A stretch of 64,000 nt of DNA from Thioalkalivibrio sp. K90mix (lineage in GTDB: Bacteria > Pseudomonadota > Gammaproteobacteria > Ectothiorhodospirales > Ectothiorhodospiraceae): the NCBI RefSeq assembly GCF_000025545.1, contig NC_013889.1, positions 186,001 to 250,000 of the forward strand, written 5' to 3'. Positions 49,165 through 56,778 of the stretch are shown piece by piece; the stretch's first letter is position 1, and the number at the start of each line of letters is the position of its first letter. A program made the position numbers and the translations under genes. Below the pieces are notes generated by a model. That model was not told where the DNA came from, did not search any database, and saw only the letters and a list, made by a program, of their open reading frames with translations.

Positions 49165-49240
49165 AGGAGCCTGCTTGCAGGCGAAGCTCCCGCCAGAGTC
49201 GGACGCGGGCAAGGGCATTCGCCTGCAAGCAGGCTCCTAC
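49165..49240. repeat. REP-like inverted repeat split by IS110 copy 2
   Basis: AGGAGCCTGCTTGCAGGCGAA on the left pairs perfectly with TTCGCCTGCAAGCAGGCTCC on the right, across a 32-nt loop. It resembles the GTAGGAGC...GCTCCTAC REP family of Pseudomonas. Its first bases now lie beyond the IS at 47964-47968. Confidence 0.85.
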
Positions 49241-49254
49241 GGTGCGGCGTTCGG

Positions 49255-49461
49255 CTAGCGGTCGTTCAGCCAGGCGGCCCACTGGGAGTGGGTGGAGACG
49301 TCCACGCCGTCGGCCTTGGCGGCCTTTTGCAGGTGGGTCTGCAGGTCGGCCATCAGTTCGGAATCCATCAGCTCGGGCTCCAGGGTGAGCTGCGCGTGCA
49401 GCGTGCTGTAGACGAGCTTCAGTTCATTTGTCGGATAATGCGACCAGTCGAGGTGGGCCAT
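49255..49461 (-). CDS. Small uncharacterised protein
   Basis: 68 residues, MAHLDWSHYPTNELKLVYSTLHAQL..., predicted helical and acidic, ending in SQWAAWLNDR. No motif recognised. A GGAG lies about 10 nt upstream of the ATG, and codon use is normal for this genome, which argues for a real gene. It lies between a REP-like repeat and a MITE-like element. Confidence 0.6.
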   Translation of the reverse strand: MAHLDWSHYPTNELKLVYSTLHAQLTLEPELMDSELMADLQTHLQKAAKADGVDVSTHSQWAAWLNDR

Positions 49462-49534
49462 GGTGTCCGTTCTCCGTTTCGATCATGTGCGTTATAGCCT
49501 GACGCCAGTCGGTCGTGCCATACAAAAGCACCTG

Positions 49535-49745
49535 CCAGGGGAGCACTGATTAATGTACACACTCGCGTTGGCACCCCAGGTTTTCCGAGACAAGGCGCGG
49601 TGCGCAGCCGGTAGTGGTTCTACCGGCAAGGGCCGCAACGCAGGATCGGAGAACCTGGGGTGCCAACCCCGAAGGGGCTCGGCCGCTTTTGCGCGCGCAA
49701 AAGCGACTCGAGCGCGAGCGTGTACATGGATCAGTGTTCCCCTGG
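49535..49745. mobile_element. MITE-like element with nested inverted repeats
   Basis: 211 bp with no coding capacity. Outer ends of about 33 bp are inverted repeats with 29 matches (CCAGGGGAGCACTGATTA on the left). A second pair inside (TTGGCACCCCAGGTTTTCCG at 49568, complement at 49646) matches 20 of 21. The centre is a hairpin (CCGGTAG-TGGTT-CTACCGG). A perfect 20-bp palindrome GCTTTTGCGCGCGCAAAAGC is at 49685-49704. The whole unit could fold into one long stem. No transposase with such ends is in the window. Confidence 0.8.
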
Positions 49746-49754
49746 GGGGCGGAG

Positions 49755-50108
49755 ATGTTTAAGCGGCGCGCGCGGTTGCTGGTGGCGGCCGAGCGTCCCG
49801 ATGGCCGCGCCTCGCGCGTGGCCGAGCTGGCTGCGGCGGCGGAGTTCGAGGACTGGATCGAGGTACATCCTGCGCGCGCGATGGCCGAGGTGAGACCGGA
49901 GGAGCTGGCCTGGGCCGACCTGCTGGTGGCCGTCGACGAGCCCGCGGCAAGGGCTATGCCGGCCGAACGCCCCGCCACCTGCCGTCCGAAGTACTGGCGA
50001 CTCCCGAGCGAGACCGGGGCGGATTTCGACCTGCAGACGCTCGAGGCGCTGCGCTGCATGGTGGGTGGCATGCGCATGCTGGCGCGCGTGGATGCCGACG
50101 AGGCCTGA
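49755..50108 (+). CDS. Uncharacterised protein, possibly a degenerate LMW-phosphatase-like protein
   Basis: 117 residues from MFKRRARLLVAAERPDGRAS. The part EEFE-DWIEVHPAR and WADLLVAVDEPAARAMP followed by PKYWRLPSE is reminiscent of the second half of low-molecular-weight phosphotyrosine phosphatases, but the P-loop CxGNxCRS is absent, so activity is not expected. The resemblance is weak. Its ribosome site (GGGGGG, 5-10 nt upstream) overlaps the right end of the MITE-like element. Confidence 0.5.
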   Translation: MFKRRARLLVAAERPDGRASRVAELAAAAEFEDWIEVHPARAMAEVRPEELAWADLLVAVDEPAARAMPAERPATCRPKYWRLPSETGADFDLQTLEALRCMVGGMRMLARVDADEA

Positions 50109-50160
50109 ACCCTGGTAGTAGCCCCAACGGTTGTCCGGGCCCGAACGCCGGGGCGGGTCC

Positions 50161-50196
50161 CGGAGATCGCCACGGCGCTGCGCGCCTCGCGATGAC
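50161..50196 (-). repeat. Fragment of repeat R1
   Basis: 36 bp matching the left end of R1 copies A and B in reverse (GTCATCGCGAGGCGCGCAG). The rest of the 290-nt gap between the neighbouring genes has R1-like but degraded sequence (CGTCATGGCGAGGCCCCG, 50206) and no gene. Confidence 0.7.
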
Positions 50197-50399
50197 AGTG
50201 CTTCTCGCAGTCCTCGTCATGGCGAGGCCCCGCCAAGGGCTGTGGCCATCTCCGGGCGCAACCCCGAGGTTCGCCTGGCCCCGCGTCGAGGCTATTGGCG
50301 GAGATCGCTGCTACACGCCACATGGTGGCGTTCCTGGGCAGCTTTTTGCCGGCTTTTCGGGGTCGCACGCCGGGCGTCAACCTTGGAGTCGACGGGGTC

Positions 50400-50930
50400 C
50401 TAGTCGGGGGTGTAAGGCGTTGGTGCACGGGCGTGCAGCTGGGCCAGGTGGTCCTCGTAGAGCGCCCAGATGCGCGGGGCGATGGCGCCGCGCGAACCGG
50501 GGTAAGTCAGGCGGTCGGGGTTGAAGCTGGCCAGGCGCTCGATCTCGGTGCAGCGCAACTCCTCGTTGATCACGTTGAAGATCAGGATTTGCGTGCCCTG
50601 ATCGGCGATCGGCAGCAGGGCCCCGATGATGCCGCTGTCATTGAGTCCGGGTTCGCCACGGGCGTCGCCCAGCTCGGCCGGCGGGCGTACCAGCGTGCCG
50701 AGCAGCTCCTGGTAGGCCTGGCCGCAGGCAAAGCAGATCTCCGGTGCACGCAGCCCCTGCACACGTTCGCAGGCCTGGCGCACGGTATTGTCCGGCAGTG
50801 CCATGCGCGCGGGTGGGACCGGGATACGGTTGCTGTCGCCATTGGGCAGCAGGCGCGGGACGGCCTCCTGGCAGGAGGGGCAGCGCCAGGTGGCGACACG
50901 CGGGCCGTCGATCACGTTGCTGGGCGGCAT
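50400..50930 (-). CDS. Uncharacterised zinc-ribbon-like protein
   Basis: 176 residues with two CxxC pairs (WRCPSCQEAV near the N-terminus and ICFACGQAYQ in the middle) that could bind one zinc, and a C-terminal acidic/Arg-mixed region (LIFNVINEELRCTEIERLASF). I do not recognise the family. The start is uncertain: ATG 50930 has no strong ribosome site, and in-frame sequence upstream (YWTHTLNYGHR) looks protein-like. It lies downstream of the peroxiredoxin-like gene on the same strand, about 110 nt apart. Confidence 0.6.
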   Translation of the reverse strand: MPPSNVIDGPRVATWRCPSCQEAVPRLLPNGDSNRIPVPPARMALPDNTVRQACERVQGLRAPEICFACGQAYQELLGTLVRPPAELGDARGEPGLNDSGIIGALLPIADQGTQILIFNVINEELRCTEIERLASFNPDRLTYPGSRGAIAPRIWALYEDHLAQLHARAPTPYTPD

Positions 50931-51039
50931 GCGGTGGCCATAGTTCAGGGTGTGCGTCCAGTATACGGCGGGCGCGGCGGCCGCGCGGGTCAGCCCGCTC
51001 CCGCTTGGTCGATTCGGTTGACCCGCTGCGGCAGGTGCG

Positions 51040-51621
51040 TCAGCCGTAGTAGCCCGGCTCGTTGCCCGGACGCCACTTGATGTTGCAGCCGAGGCTCGGG
51101 TGCTGCGGCTCGGGGGCGGGCTGCCCGGCCAGCAGGGCATCGCTGGCGGCGCGCAGGTCACGCCCCGTCACCGGGTTGTCAGAGCCGGGGCGGGTCTCGT
51201 CGAACTGGCCGCGATAGAACAGCTTGCGGTTGGCATCGAACAGGTACAGGTCCGGGGTGCAGGCCGCGTGGTAGGCCTTGGCCACGGACTGGTCCTCGTC
51301 CAGGCAATAGGGGAAGTTGTAACCGAAGCGGCGGGCGTCATCCTTCATCTTGTCCGGGGCATCATCTGGCACGGCCTGGATGTCGTTGGAGTTGATCGCG
51401 ATCACCGCGATGCCCTTGTTGGAGTACTCGCGGCCGTAGCGCGCGAACTCGTGGCGGATCAGTTGCACGAATGGGCAGTGATTGCAGATGAAGGCGATCA
51501 TGTAGCCTTTCGCGTCGGGAAAGCTGTCGAGGCTGATGGTGTCGCCGGAGACGACGTCCGGCAGGGAGAAGTTCGGGGCCTCGGTGCCCAGTTCGATCAT
51601 CTGCGAGGGGGTGCGGGCCAT
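51040..51621 (-). CDS. Thioredoxin-fold peroxiredoxin-like protein
   Basis: 193 residues of the AhpC/TSA-Redoxin superfamily: ELGTEAPNFSLPDVVSG, MIAFICNHCPFVQLI (the CNHC pair as presumed redox centre), VIAINSNDIQAVPDD and YHAACTPDLYLFD. GGAG lies 5 nt before the ATG. Probable thiol-dependent peroxidase or oxidoreductase; the exact substrate is not evident. Confidence 0.88.
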   Translation of the reverse strand: MARTPSQMIELGTEAPNFSLPDVVSGDTISLDSFPDAKGYMIAFICNHCPFVQLIRHEFARYGREYSNKGIAVIAINSNDIQAVPDDAPDKMKDDARRFGYNFPYCLDEDQSVAKAYHAACTPDLYLFDANRKLFYRGQFDETRPGSDNPVTGRDLRAASDALLAGQPAPEPQHPSLGCNIKWRPGNEPGYYG

Positions 51622-51770
51622 GGTTGCTCCATTAAGCTGTGATTGGGGATATGGGCGCCGATTATACGGATTGGGGCGGGGCGGATTAATCCGCATCGTC
51701 TGAAGGACCGCTTGAAACCATCCGGGCGCGGCACCAGTCTGGATAATACTTGAGTAATGGAGTCGGAAAT

Positions 51771-52511
51771 ATGGGCTGGGTCACGGGGACCGTGCAGGAG
51801 CGCAAACAGTGGACGGACCGTCTCTTCTCGCTACGGGTAGAGGCGGATGTGGAGCCGTTCAAGGCCGGGCAGTTCAACCGGCTGCGCCTGGAGATTGACG
51901 GCGAGCCGGTCGCGCGCCCCTATTCCTATGTGAACGCACCGGACGAGACCCCGCTGGATTTCTACCTGATCACGGTCCCCGAGGGCCCCTTGTCGAACCG
52001 GCTGGTGCAGCTGGAGCCCGGGGACACGGTAGAACTGATGCCGCGCGCCACGGGGTTCTTCACGCTGGACGAGCTGCCCGACAGTCGCGACCTGTGGCTG
52101 TTGTCTACCGGCACCGCGCTGGGGCCCTTCCTGTCGATGCTGAAGACCGACACTCCGTGGCAGCGTTTCGAGAATATCCGGCTGATCCACGCCGTGCGCA
52201 AGGCGGACGAACTGACCTACCAGGATACGATTCGGCAGTTTCAGGAGCGCGACCCGAAACAGTTCCAGTACATCCCGTTCGTCAGCCGCGAACCTTGCCC
52301 GGGAGGGCTCGAGGGCCGTGTCCCTGCGGCGATTGCCGAGGGGCGCCTGGAGCATCATGCCGGGCTCAAGATCGCGCCGGAGCACTCGCAGGTGATGCTG
52401 TGCGGCAACCCGGCCATGGTGAAGGACACGTCCGCCATCCTCCGCGAGCGAGGCCTGGAGAAGAACCGCCGCCGCACGCCGGGACACATCACCACCGAGA
52501 ATTACTGGTAG
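51771..52511 (+). CDS. fpr: Ferredoxin-NADP(+) reductase
   Basis: 246-residue FAD enzyme exchanging electrons between ferredoxin/flavodoxin and NADPH. Motifs: FKAGQFNRL, RPYSYVNAP (FAD), LLSTGTALGPFLSML (NADP), VMLCGNPAMVKD and the C-terminal HITTENYW typical of bacterial subclass Fpr. The ATG chosen has GGAG 8 nt upstream; a TTG seven codons earlier is possible. It is divergent from the peroxiredoxin-like gene. Confidence 0.94.
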   Translation: MGWVTGTVQERKQWTDRLFSLRVEADVEPFKAGQFNRLRLEIDGEPVARPYSYVNAPDETPLDFYLITVPEGPLSNRLVQLEPGDTVELMPRATGFFTLDELPDSRDLWLLSTGTALGPFLSMLKTDTPWQRFENIRLIHAVRKADELTYQDTIRQFQERDPKQFQYIPFVSREPCPGGLEGRVPAAIAEGRLEHHAGLKIAPEHSQVMLCGNPAMVKDTSAILRERGLEKNRRRTPGHITTENYW

Positions 52512-52525
52512 GGCCTGGGTCATGG

Positions 52526-52596
52526 TGTAGGAGGCCAGCCCTCTGGCCGATGGGACGCCGAGAAAACCCCATTGGCCAGAGGGCTGGCCTCCTACA
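52526..52596. repeat. REP-like palindrome after fpr
   Basis: A perfect 23-bp inverted repeat (TGTAGGAGGCCAGCCCTCTG... and its complement) separated by 25 nt that can pair partly (ATGGG/CCCAT). The GTAGGAG...CTCCTAC ends link it to the repeat hit by IS110 copy 2. It may also act as a bidirectional mRNA end for fpr and the convergent hydrolase gene, though no T-tract is present. Confidence 0.85.
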
Positions 52597-52616
52597 AATC
52601 GTGGTGTGCGCTGGGG

Positions 52617-53387
52617 CTAGTCGAGCAGGTTGGCGGCCCAGGCGTGGATCAGCCCGGCGACATACCGGGTGTGCTCCGGACGCGAGAGCAGGTGGTCGGT
52701 CTGATGCAGGGCGATGAAGCTCTTGGGGTGGTGGGCCTGCTGGAAGATCTTGCGGGCATGGTCGACGCTGACCACCGTGTCGCCGGGGGCATGCAGGAGG
52801 AGCAGCGGCTGCGACATGCGTTCCAGCGCGCTGTCCAGTGTCGGTGCTTCGATCGAATCCAGGAATGCCCGTCCGATCTCGACCGGGCGACCGCCGATAT
52901 TCACGCGCGCGAAGCCCTCGTGCTGGATGGTGTCGGCGATGTCGCCAAACAGGTGTGCGACATGCCCGGGCCGGCTCGGCGCGGCGATGGTGACAATACC
53001 GGCCAGCTCCTCGCGCTGGCTGCCGACATGGATGGCCATCGCCCCGCCGAAGCTGTGGCCGATCAGCAGGTCGGTGGGCTCGCCGGTCGCCTGTTTCAAT
53101 GCGTCCAGTGCCGCGTTCAGGTCCTCGCAATAGGTGTCCAGCGTGCTGTCGCGAAAACGGCCCTCGGAGTCGCCCAGGCCGGCGAAGTCGAAGCGCAGCG
53201 TGGCGATGCCCTCTTCGCCCAGGGCACGCGCCAGGCGTACGGTCGCGGGGAAGTCCTTGGAGCAGGCGAAGCAGTGTGCAATGCAGGCCTGGCCCAGCAG
53301 TGGGCCGTCATGCGGTTCGACCAGGACGCCGTTCAGTCGGATGCCGCGTGGGGTGTCGATAGGCAGGCTGGTGTTGCGGATGGCCAT
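52617..53387 (-). CDS. Alpha/beta hydrolase
   Basis: 256 residues: N-terminal LNGVLVEPHDGP, oxyanion ACIAHCFACSKDF, nucleophile elbow IGHSFGGAM with Ser, LLLLHAPGDTVV with Asp and LHQTDHLLS with His. The combination is like the hydrolase half of OsmC-linked proteins (HCFACSKD motif); no OsmC gene is seen adjacent. Esterase or peroxide-related role possible. ATG 53387 (MAIRNTSLPIDTPRG) best matches the family start. Confidence 0.85.
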   Translation of the reverse strand: MAIRNTSLPIDTPRGIRLNGVLVEPHDGPLLGQACIAHCFACSKDFPATVRLARALGEEGIATLRFDFAGLGDSEGRFRDSTLDTYCEDLNAALDALKQATGEPTDLLIGHSFGGAMAIHVGSQREELAGIVTIAAPSRPGHVAHLFGDIADTIQHEGFARVNIGGRPVEIGRAFLDSIEAPTLDSALERMSQPLLLLHAPGDTVVSVDHARKIFQQAHHPKSFIALHQTDHLLSRPEHTRYVAGLIHAWAANLLD

Positions 53388-53446
53388 GGGTTCGGGATGG
53401 TTCGGGCGAGGTGGGTCTGCGATGATACGCGAGCTGGAAGTATCTC

Positions 53447-53677
53447 GTGACCGCACAGACAAGCGAGGAGGGGCTGTTGGAGACGGAGAGTCAGATTCGT
53501 GCACGACTGGCGGAGCTTGAGTCCGAGCATCGGGCGCTGGATTCCGCGATCGCGGTGATGCACGAGCAGCCTGCACCGGATGCCTTCGCGATTCAGCGGC
53601 TGAAAAAGCGCAAGCTGCAGCTGAAAGACGCCATCCAGCGGCTGCGCAGTCGCCTGATCCCCGACCTGAATGCCTGA
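53447..53677 (+). CDS. YdcH/DUF465-family protein
   Basis: 76 residues starting at GTG: a helical hairpin with ESQIRARLAELESEHRALDSAI and a terminal RLKKRKLQLKDAIQRLRSRLIPD, typical of YdcH/DUF465. Function not established. GGAAG precedes the start by about 8 nt. It ends next to a hairpin terminator. Confidence 0.88.
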   Translation: MTAQTSEEGLLETESQIRARLAELESEHRALDSAIAVMHEQPAPDAFAIQRLKKRKLQLKDAIQRLRSRLIPDLNA

Positions 53678-53694
53678 GACGAACCGAAGCACCC

Positions 53695-53722
53695 AAAAGA
53701 AAACGGCGCCCGCAGGCGCCGT
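53695..53722 (-). terminator. Intrinsic terminator of fccAB (minus strand)
   Basis: Stem ACGGCGCC/GGCGCCGT with a 4-nt loop; on the minus strand it is followed by TTTTCTTTT. On the plus strand there is no T-tract, though it may slow transcription from the DUF465 gene. A second hairpin (CGTTCACAGC/GCTGTGAACG, 53733-53759) directly follows the fccB stop. Confidence 0.88.
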
Positions 53723-53762
53723 CTCTGTCCATCGTTCACAGCTGTAACGGCTGTGAACGAGT

Positions 53763-55058
53763 CTAGCCCCAAATATCGTGGGTGATCCCGGCGTACCAGG
53801 CGCGGGTGTATTCGGCCTCGCGACGACGGAAGCTTGAGGTCTCGCCCGAGGGGCTCACACCGCCAGAGCCTTCGACGCCCGCCTGGGCACCATCCTGGTA
53901 CTTGTACACGGCCGCCACGCTGATCCCGTGCTCCGGGGTGATCAGGCTGTAGCAGGTGTTGGCCGAGGAGGGATCGAGCGGCTCCTGGTCCATCAACTCG
54001 CGCACAATCGCCGCGGCGACGATCTTGCCCTGATTGTTGGCCGAGTGACCGGACTTCGGCATGGCGCCCGCCACGCTGGCATCCCCCAGTACGTAGATGT
54101 TGTCGTCCATCTCCGACTTGAAGGTGCGCTGGTCGACCGGGACCCATCCTTCGTCGTTGGTCAGGCCGACATCGTGGGCGATCTGGCCGGCCCGCTGCGC
54201 CGGGATGAAGTTCATCACATCTGCGCGGACGCGCTCGAAGCCGCTGTCGGAGCGGGCGGTCATTCCGCCGACGTCGATCTCCTCGACCAGGCCACCGTCG
54301 GAGGCGCCGCGCCACTCGATCATGTCGCCGTAGTGCATCGCCCAGCCTTCCTCGAACAGGCCCTGCTTGGAGAAGTTGTCCTTGGAGTCGAGCACGATGA
54401 TCTTGGAGCGTGGCTTGTGCTCCTTCAGGTAATGCGCGATCAGCGAGACGCGCTCGTACGGCCCCGGCGGGCAGCGGAACGGGTTCGGCGGGGCGACCAT
54501 GACGAACACGCCGCCGTTCGGCATCTCCAGCAGCTGCGAGCGCAGCAGTTCGGTTTGCGAGCCGGCCTTCCACGCGTGCGGGATCGTCTCCGCGTCGGCC
54601 TCTTCGATGCCGGGCATGTCGTCGTAGCGGAAGTCGATGCCCGGAGACATGACCAGCTTGTCGTACTGCAGGCTGCCGCCGCTTTCGAGGCGCACGGTAC
54701 GGCTGTCGGCATCCACACCAACGACCTTGTCTTCGATCACGTCGATACCGTCGCGGTCGCGCAGGTTCTGGTAACCGTGAGTGATGGCATCCATGCTTTC
54801 GAAACCGCCGATCACCCAGTTACTGCCGTAGCAGGTGACGTAGGTGGCGTTGGGTTCGATCAGTGTGACCATCATGTCCGGCGAGAACTGCTTGAGGTAG
54901 CGCGCCGCGGTGGCACCGCCGGAGCCGCCCCCGACCACGACCACATGGGCCTTGGCGCCGTTACGGGCGGCACGCGGGGCGCAGCCAATACCGGTCAGCG
55001 CAGCCGCGCTGGTGATCCCGAAGGCCTTCAGGAAGTGGCGTCGAGTAAAATTGTGCAT
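53763..55058 (-). CDS. fccB: Flavocytochrome c sulfide dehydrogenase, flavoprotein subunit
   Basis: Oxidises sulfide in the periplasm, passing electrons to the cytochrome subunit FccA. 431 residues: Tat signal TRRHFLKAFG, FAD motif VVVVGGGSGGATAARYL, redox-active Cys in TYVTCYGSNW and later NTCYSLITP, APPNPFRCPPGPYERVSLIA and VLGDASVAGAMPKSGHSAN. It is downstream of fccA by 18 nt. Consistent with a sulfur-oxidising lifestyle. SoxF-type paralogues exist, but the tight fccA linkage favours FCSD. Confidence 0.93.
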   Translation of the reverse strand: MHNFTRRHFLKAFGITSAAALTGIGCAPRAARNGAKAHVVVVGGGSGGATAARYLKQFSPDMMVTLIEPNATYVTCYGSNWVIGGFESMDAITHGYQNLRDRDGIDVIEDKVVGVDADSRTVRLESGGSLQYDKLVMSPGIDFRYDDMPGIEEADAETIPHAWKAGSQTELLRSQLLEMPNGGVFVMVAPPNPFRCPPGPYERVSLIAHYLKEHKPRSKIIVLDSKDNFSKQGLFEEGWAMHYGDMIEWRGASDGGLVEEIDVGGMTARSDSGFERVRADVMNFIPAQRAGQIAHDVGLTNDEGWVPVDQRTFKSEMDDNIYVLGDASVAGAMPKSGHSANNQGKIVAAAIVRELMDQEPLDPSSANTCYSLITPEHGISVAAVYKYQDGAQAGVEGSGGVSPSGETSSFRRREAEYTRAWYAGITHDIWG

Positions 55059-55076
55059 TGTGGTTATCCCCCGTGA

Positions 55077-55391
55077 TCAGAAGCGCGAGAAGTAGACCGA
55101 CATCGCTTCGATCTCTTCGTCCGTGTAGCCCTTGGCGTGACGATCCATGATGGTCGCGTCACGGTCCCCATCGCGGAATGCGCGCATCTGGCTGCGGATG
55201 ACATCCGCAGAGATGCGGCCCAGATCCGGGACGCCCTTCTCGGCGCCCGCCGCGTTGTGGCAGGCCTTGCAGGAAGCGGCCATCAGCTGGCCACGGGTGA
55301 TTTCGTCATTGTCGGCGATTGCCTGGGATGCAGTACCGGCCATCGCCAGCGAGGCCACCAGCCCCGCCACGAACAAACGTGATTGCTTCAT
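55077..55391 (-). CDS. fccA: Flavocytochrome c sulfide dehydrogenase, cytochrome subunit
   Basis: 104 residues: signal peptide (VAGLVASLAMAGTASQAIA), one heme c motif SCKACHNAAG, and KGYTDEEIEAMSVYF, a conserved C-terminal feature of this cytochrome family; the axial Met is probably in ATIMDRH. Single-heme version, as in Thioalkalivibrio-type FCSD (Allochromatium has two). A strong GGAGGAG site is 9 nt ahead of the ATG; an upstream TATAAA on this strand may be the -10. Confidence 0.92.
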   Translation of the reverse strand: MKQSRLFVAGLVASLAMAGTASQAIADNDEITRGQLMAASCKACHNAAGAEKGVPDLGRISADVIRSQMRAFRDGDRDATIMDRHAKGYTDEEIEAMSVYFSRF

Positions 55392-55619
55392 GTGAACGGA
55401 CTCCTCCGTCTAGAAGTGGCTTTTTTATATGGCGACAGCTATCTCGGTACTGCCTTGCTTCTGCTGCCCGGTGCGGTTGCCGGGCCGGTATGCACTTCCG
55501 GGTGTGTTCGCCCGGAGTTGCGCCTGATCGTGTGATGGAACGATCATTGAGCTGGGATATAGCACAACGTATCCATCTTTTCGATGCATTGAGAAGGCAT
55601 CTGCAGCAGGAGAAAGGCC

Positions 55620-55931
55620 ATGACAGGGGAACGTCGGCGCCATCCGCGCATCCCGATGACCGTCGAGGTGGTGGCGGAATGCAGTGACGGGAGCCAGGTA
55701 CGGCTTACCACGAACGATATCTCCGGTGGTGGGGCCTTCCTGGCCTGGGAGGATCGCGACCAGTCCGGAATTGATGTCCTGAAGGGCTTGGGTCCGGGCG
55801 ATCAGTTCATGCTGCAGGTGTTCGGCCTGCTCGGGGACGGCGGCGAACCGCCGCGGGTGCAGGCGCAGGTGGTGCGGGTGATGGAAGACGGGGTTGCCGT
55901 ACAGTTCGATTCTGCCGCGCTGGGGGCGTGA
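55620..55931 (+). CDS. PilZ-domain protein
   Basis: 103 residues: RRRHPRIPM near the N-terminus and NDISGGGAFL are the RxxxR and (D/N)xSxxG c-di-GMP-binding motifs. A single-domain PilZ receptor. An AGGAGAAAGG site precedes the ATG. Its target is unknown; pilus or motility control would be inference from the pilin genes elsewhere in the window. Confidence 0.9.
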   Translation: MTGERRRHPRIPMTVEVVAECSDGSQVRLTTNDISGGGAFLAWEDRDQSGIDVLKGLGPGDQFMLQVFGLLGDGGEPPRVQAQVVRVMEDGVAVQFDSAALGA

Positions 55932-55964
55932 TTCGGCCCTGGTCGGGCCTGGGGCGCCGTTTCC

Positions 55965-56360
55965 TTAACGGTCGGCGGCCTGCATCTGCTCCAGCCCGGC
56001 CTCCCATTCGTCCGCGATCATCGGGTTGGCAATCAGGCGATGGGCCGTGTCCGGGCTCCAGTCGTCGCGGGCATCCTCCAGCGCGCCCTCCCATTCCTCC
56101 ACCGCGTAGTCGCCCCGGCCGACCGCACTGAGCGCCTGCAGCTCCGCCTGGTACTCCGGCCCGAGCCCGCTCAGGGTGTCCTCCAGCTCGCGCAGCGTCA
56201 GATCGCCCGCGTGATCCGCCAGGACCTGCATGGCCCAGTCATCGTCCGAGGTGTCGGGGCTCGAGTCCGGAAACACGACCTCCTCCTTGGCGTGGAACTC
56301 CCGCGCCGCCTGGATCAGGCGGGCCAGCGTGTCGTCCTCGATGCCCAGTGGCAAGGTCAT
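55965..56360 (-). CDS. DUF3775-domain protein
   Basis: 131 residues, acidic, with LSAVGRGDYAVEEWEGALEDA and ANPMIADEWEAGLEQM, the hallmarks of DUF3775. No function known. Cotranscribed with the DUF2288 gene, 7 nt upstream. Confidence 0.85.
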   Translation of the reverse strand: MTLPLGIEDDTLARLIQAAREFHAKEEVVFPDSSPDTSDDDWAMQVLADHAGDLTLRELEDTLSGLGPEYQAELQALSAVGRGDYAVEEWEGALEDARDDWSPDTAHRLIANPMIADEWEAGLEQMQAADR

Positions 56361-56367
56361 GGCGGTA

Positions 56368-56682
56368 TCAGTGGGCCGTGCTGCGTTCCTGGGCAAGCAC
56401 CCAGGGGGCGGCGACGATCGCGGTGAACACGGGGTCGTTCGCGGCCCAGCGGCGTGCATCGTCATCCGAGGCGCGGGCGACCTGGTTATTGGCCAGCCAT
56501 TCGCTGACCTGATGGGTGGCGTCGTCGCGAAACGCGCGGGCCACTTCGATCAAGTCCAGTTCGGGCGCCACACGAATCACCACGCCACGGGCAAAATGCG
56601 GCATCAGTTCGTCCCAGCGCAGGGGGCCGGCTTCTTCCTCCAGAGGTACCTCGGGTTCGGAGGGGGCGGGGGCTTGGGTCAT
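56368..56682 (-). CDS. DUF2288-domain protein
   Basis: 104 residues: LRWDELMPHFARGVVIRVAPELDLIEVARAF, DDARRWAANDP and APWVLAQE are the DUF2288 signature. Function unknown. First gene of a two-gene unit with the DUF3775 gene; divergent from the PepSY gene. Confidence 0.88.
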   Translation of the reverse strand: MTQAPAPSEPEVPLEEEAGPLRWDELMPHFARGVVIRVAPELDLIEVARAFRDDATHQVSEWLANNQVARASDDDARRWAANDPVFTAIVAAPWVLAQERSTAH

Positions 56683-56778
56683 GACGGGAACATCCGGTTT
56701 CAGATAACGTTCAGGCTAGGCCTATAGCCTTGTAGCTGCAAGAGTTTGTTCGCCCACACCGTCACGGAGACTACCGCT

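Larger units (their letters stand above)
47969..49166 (-). mobile_element. IS110-family insertion sequence, copy 2
   Basis: About 1.2 kb, inverted relative to copy 1. AG (CT on the other strand) occurs at both junctions (47967-47968 and 49165-49166). Removing it restores CGGT-AG-GAGCCTGCTTGCAGGCGAA, a REP-like sequence whose other arm persists at 49218-49240. So this copy targeted a different palindromic repeat from copy 1. Confidence 0.92.

Noticed and set aside
43781-49166. Composite transposon carrying higBA and nadA
   Set aside because: IS110 elements are not known to move as such composites, each copy has its own core dinucleotides and different target repeat, and nadA is a housekeeping gene; two independent insertions explain the data.
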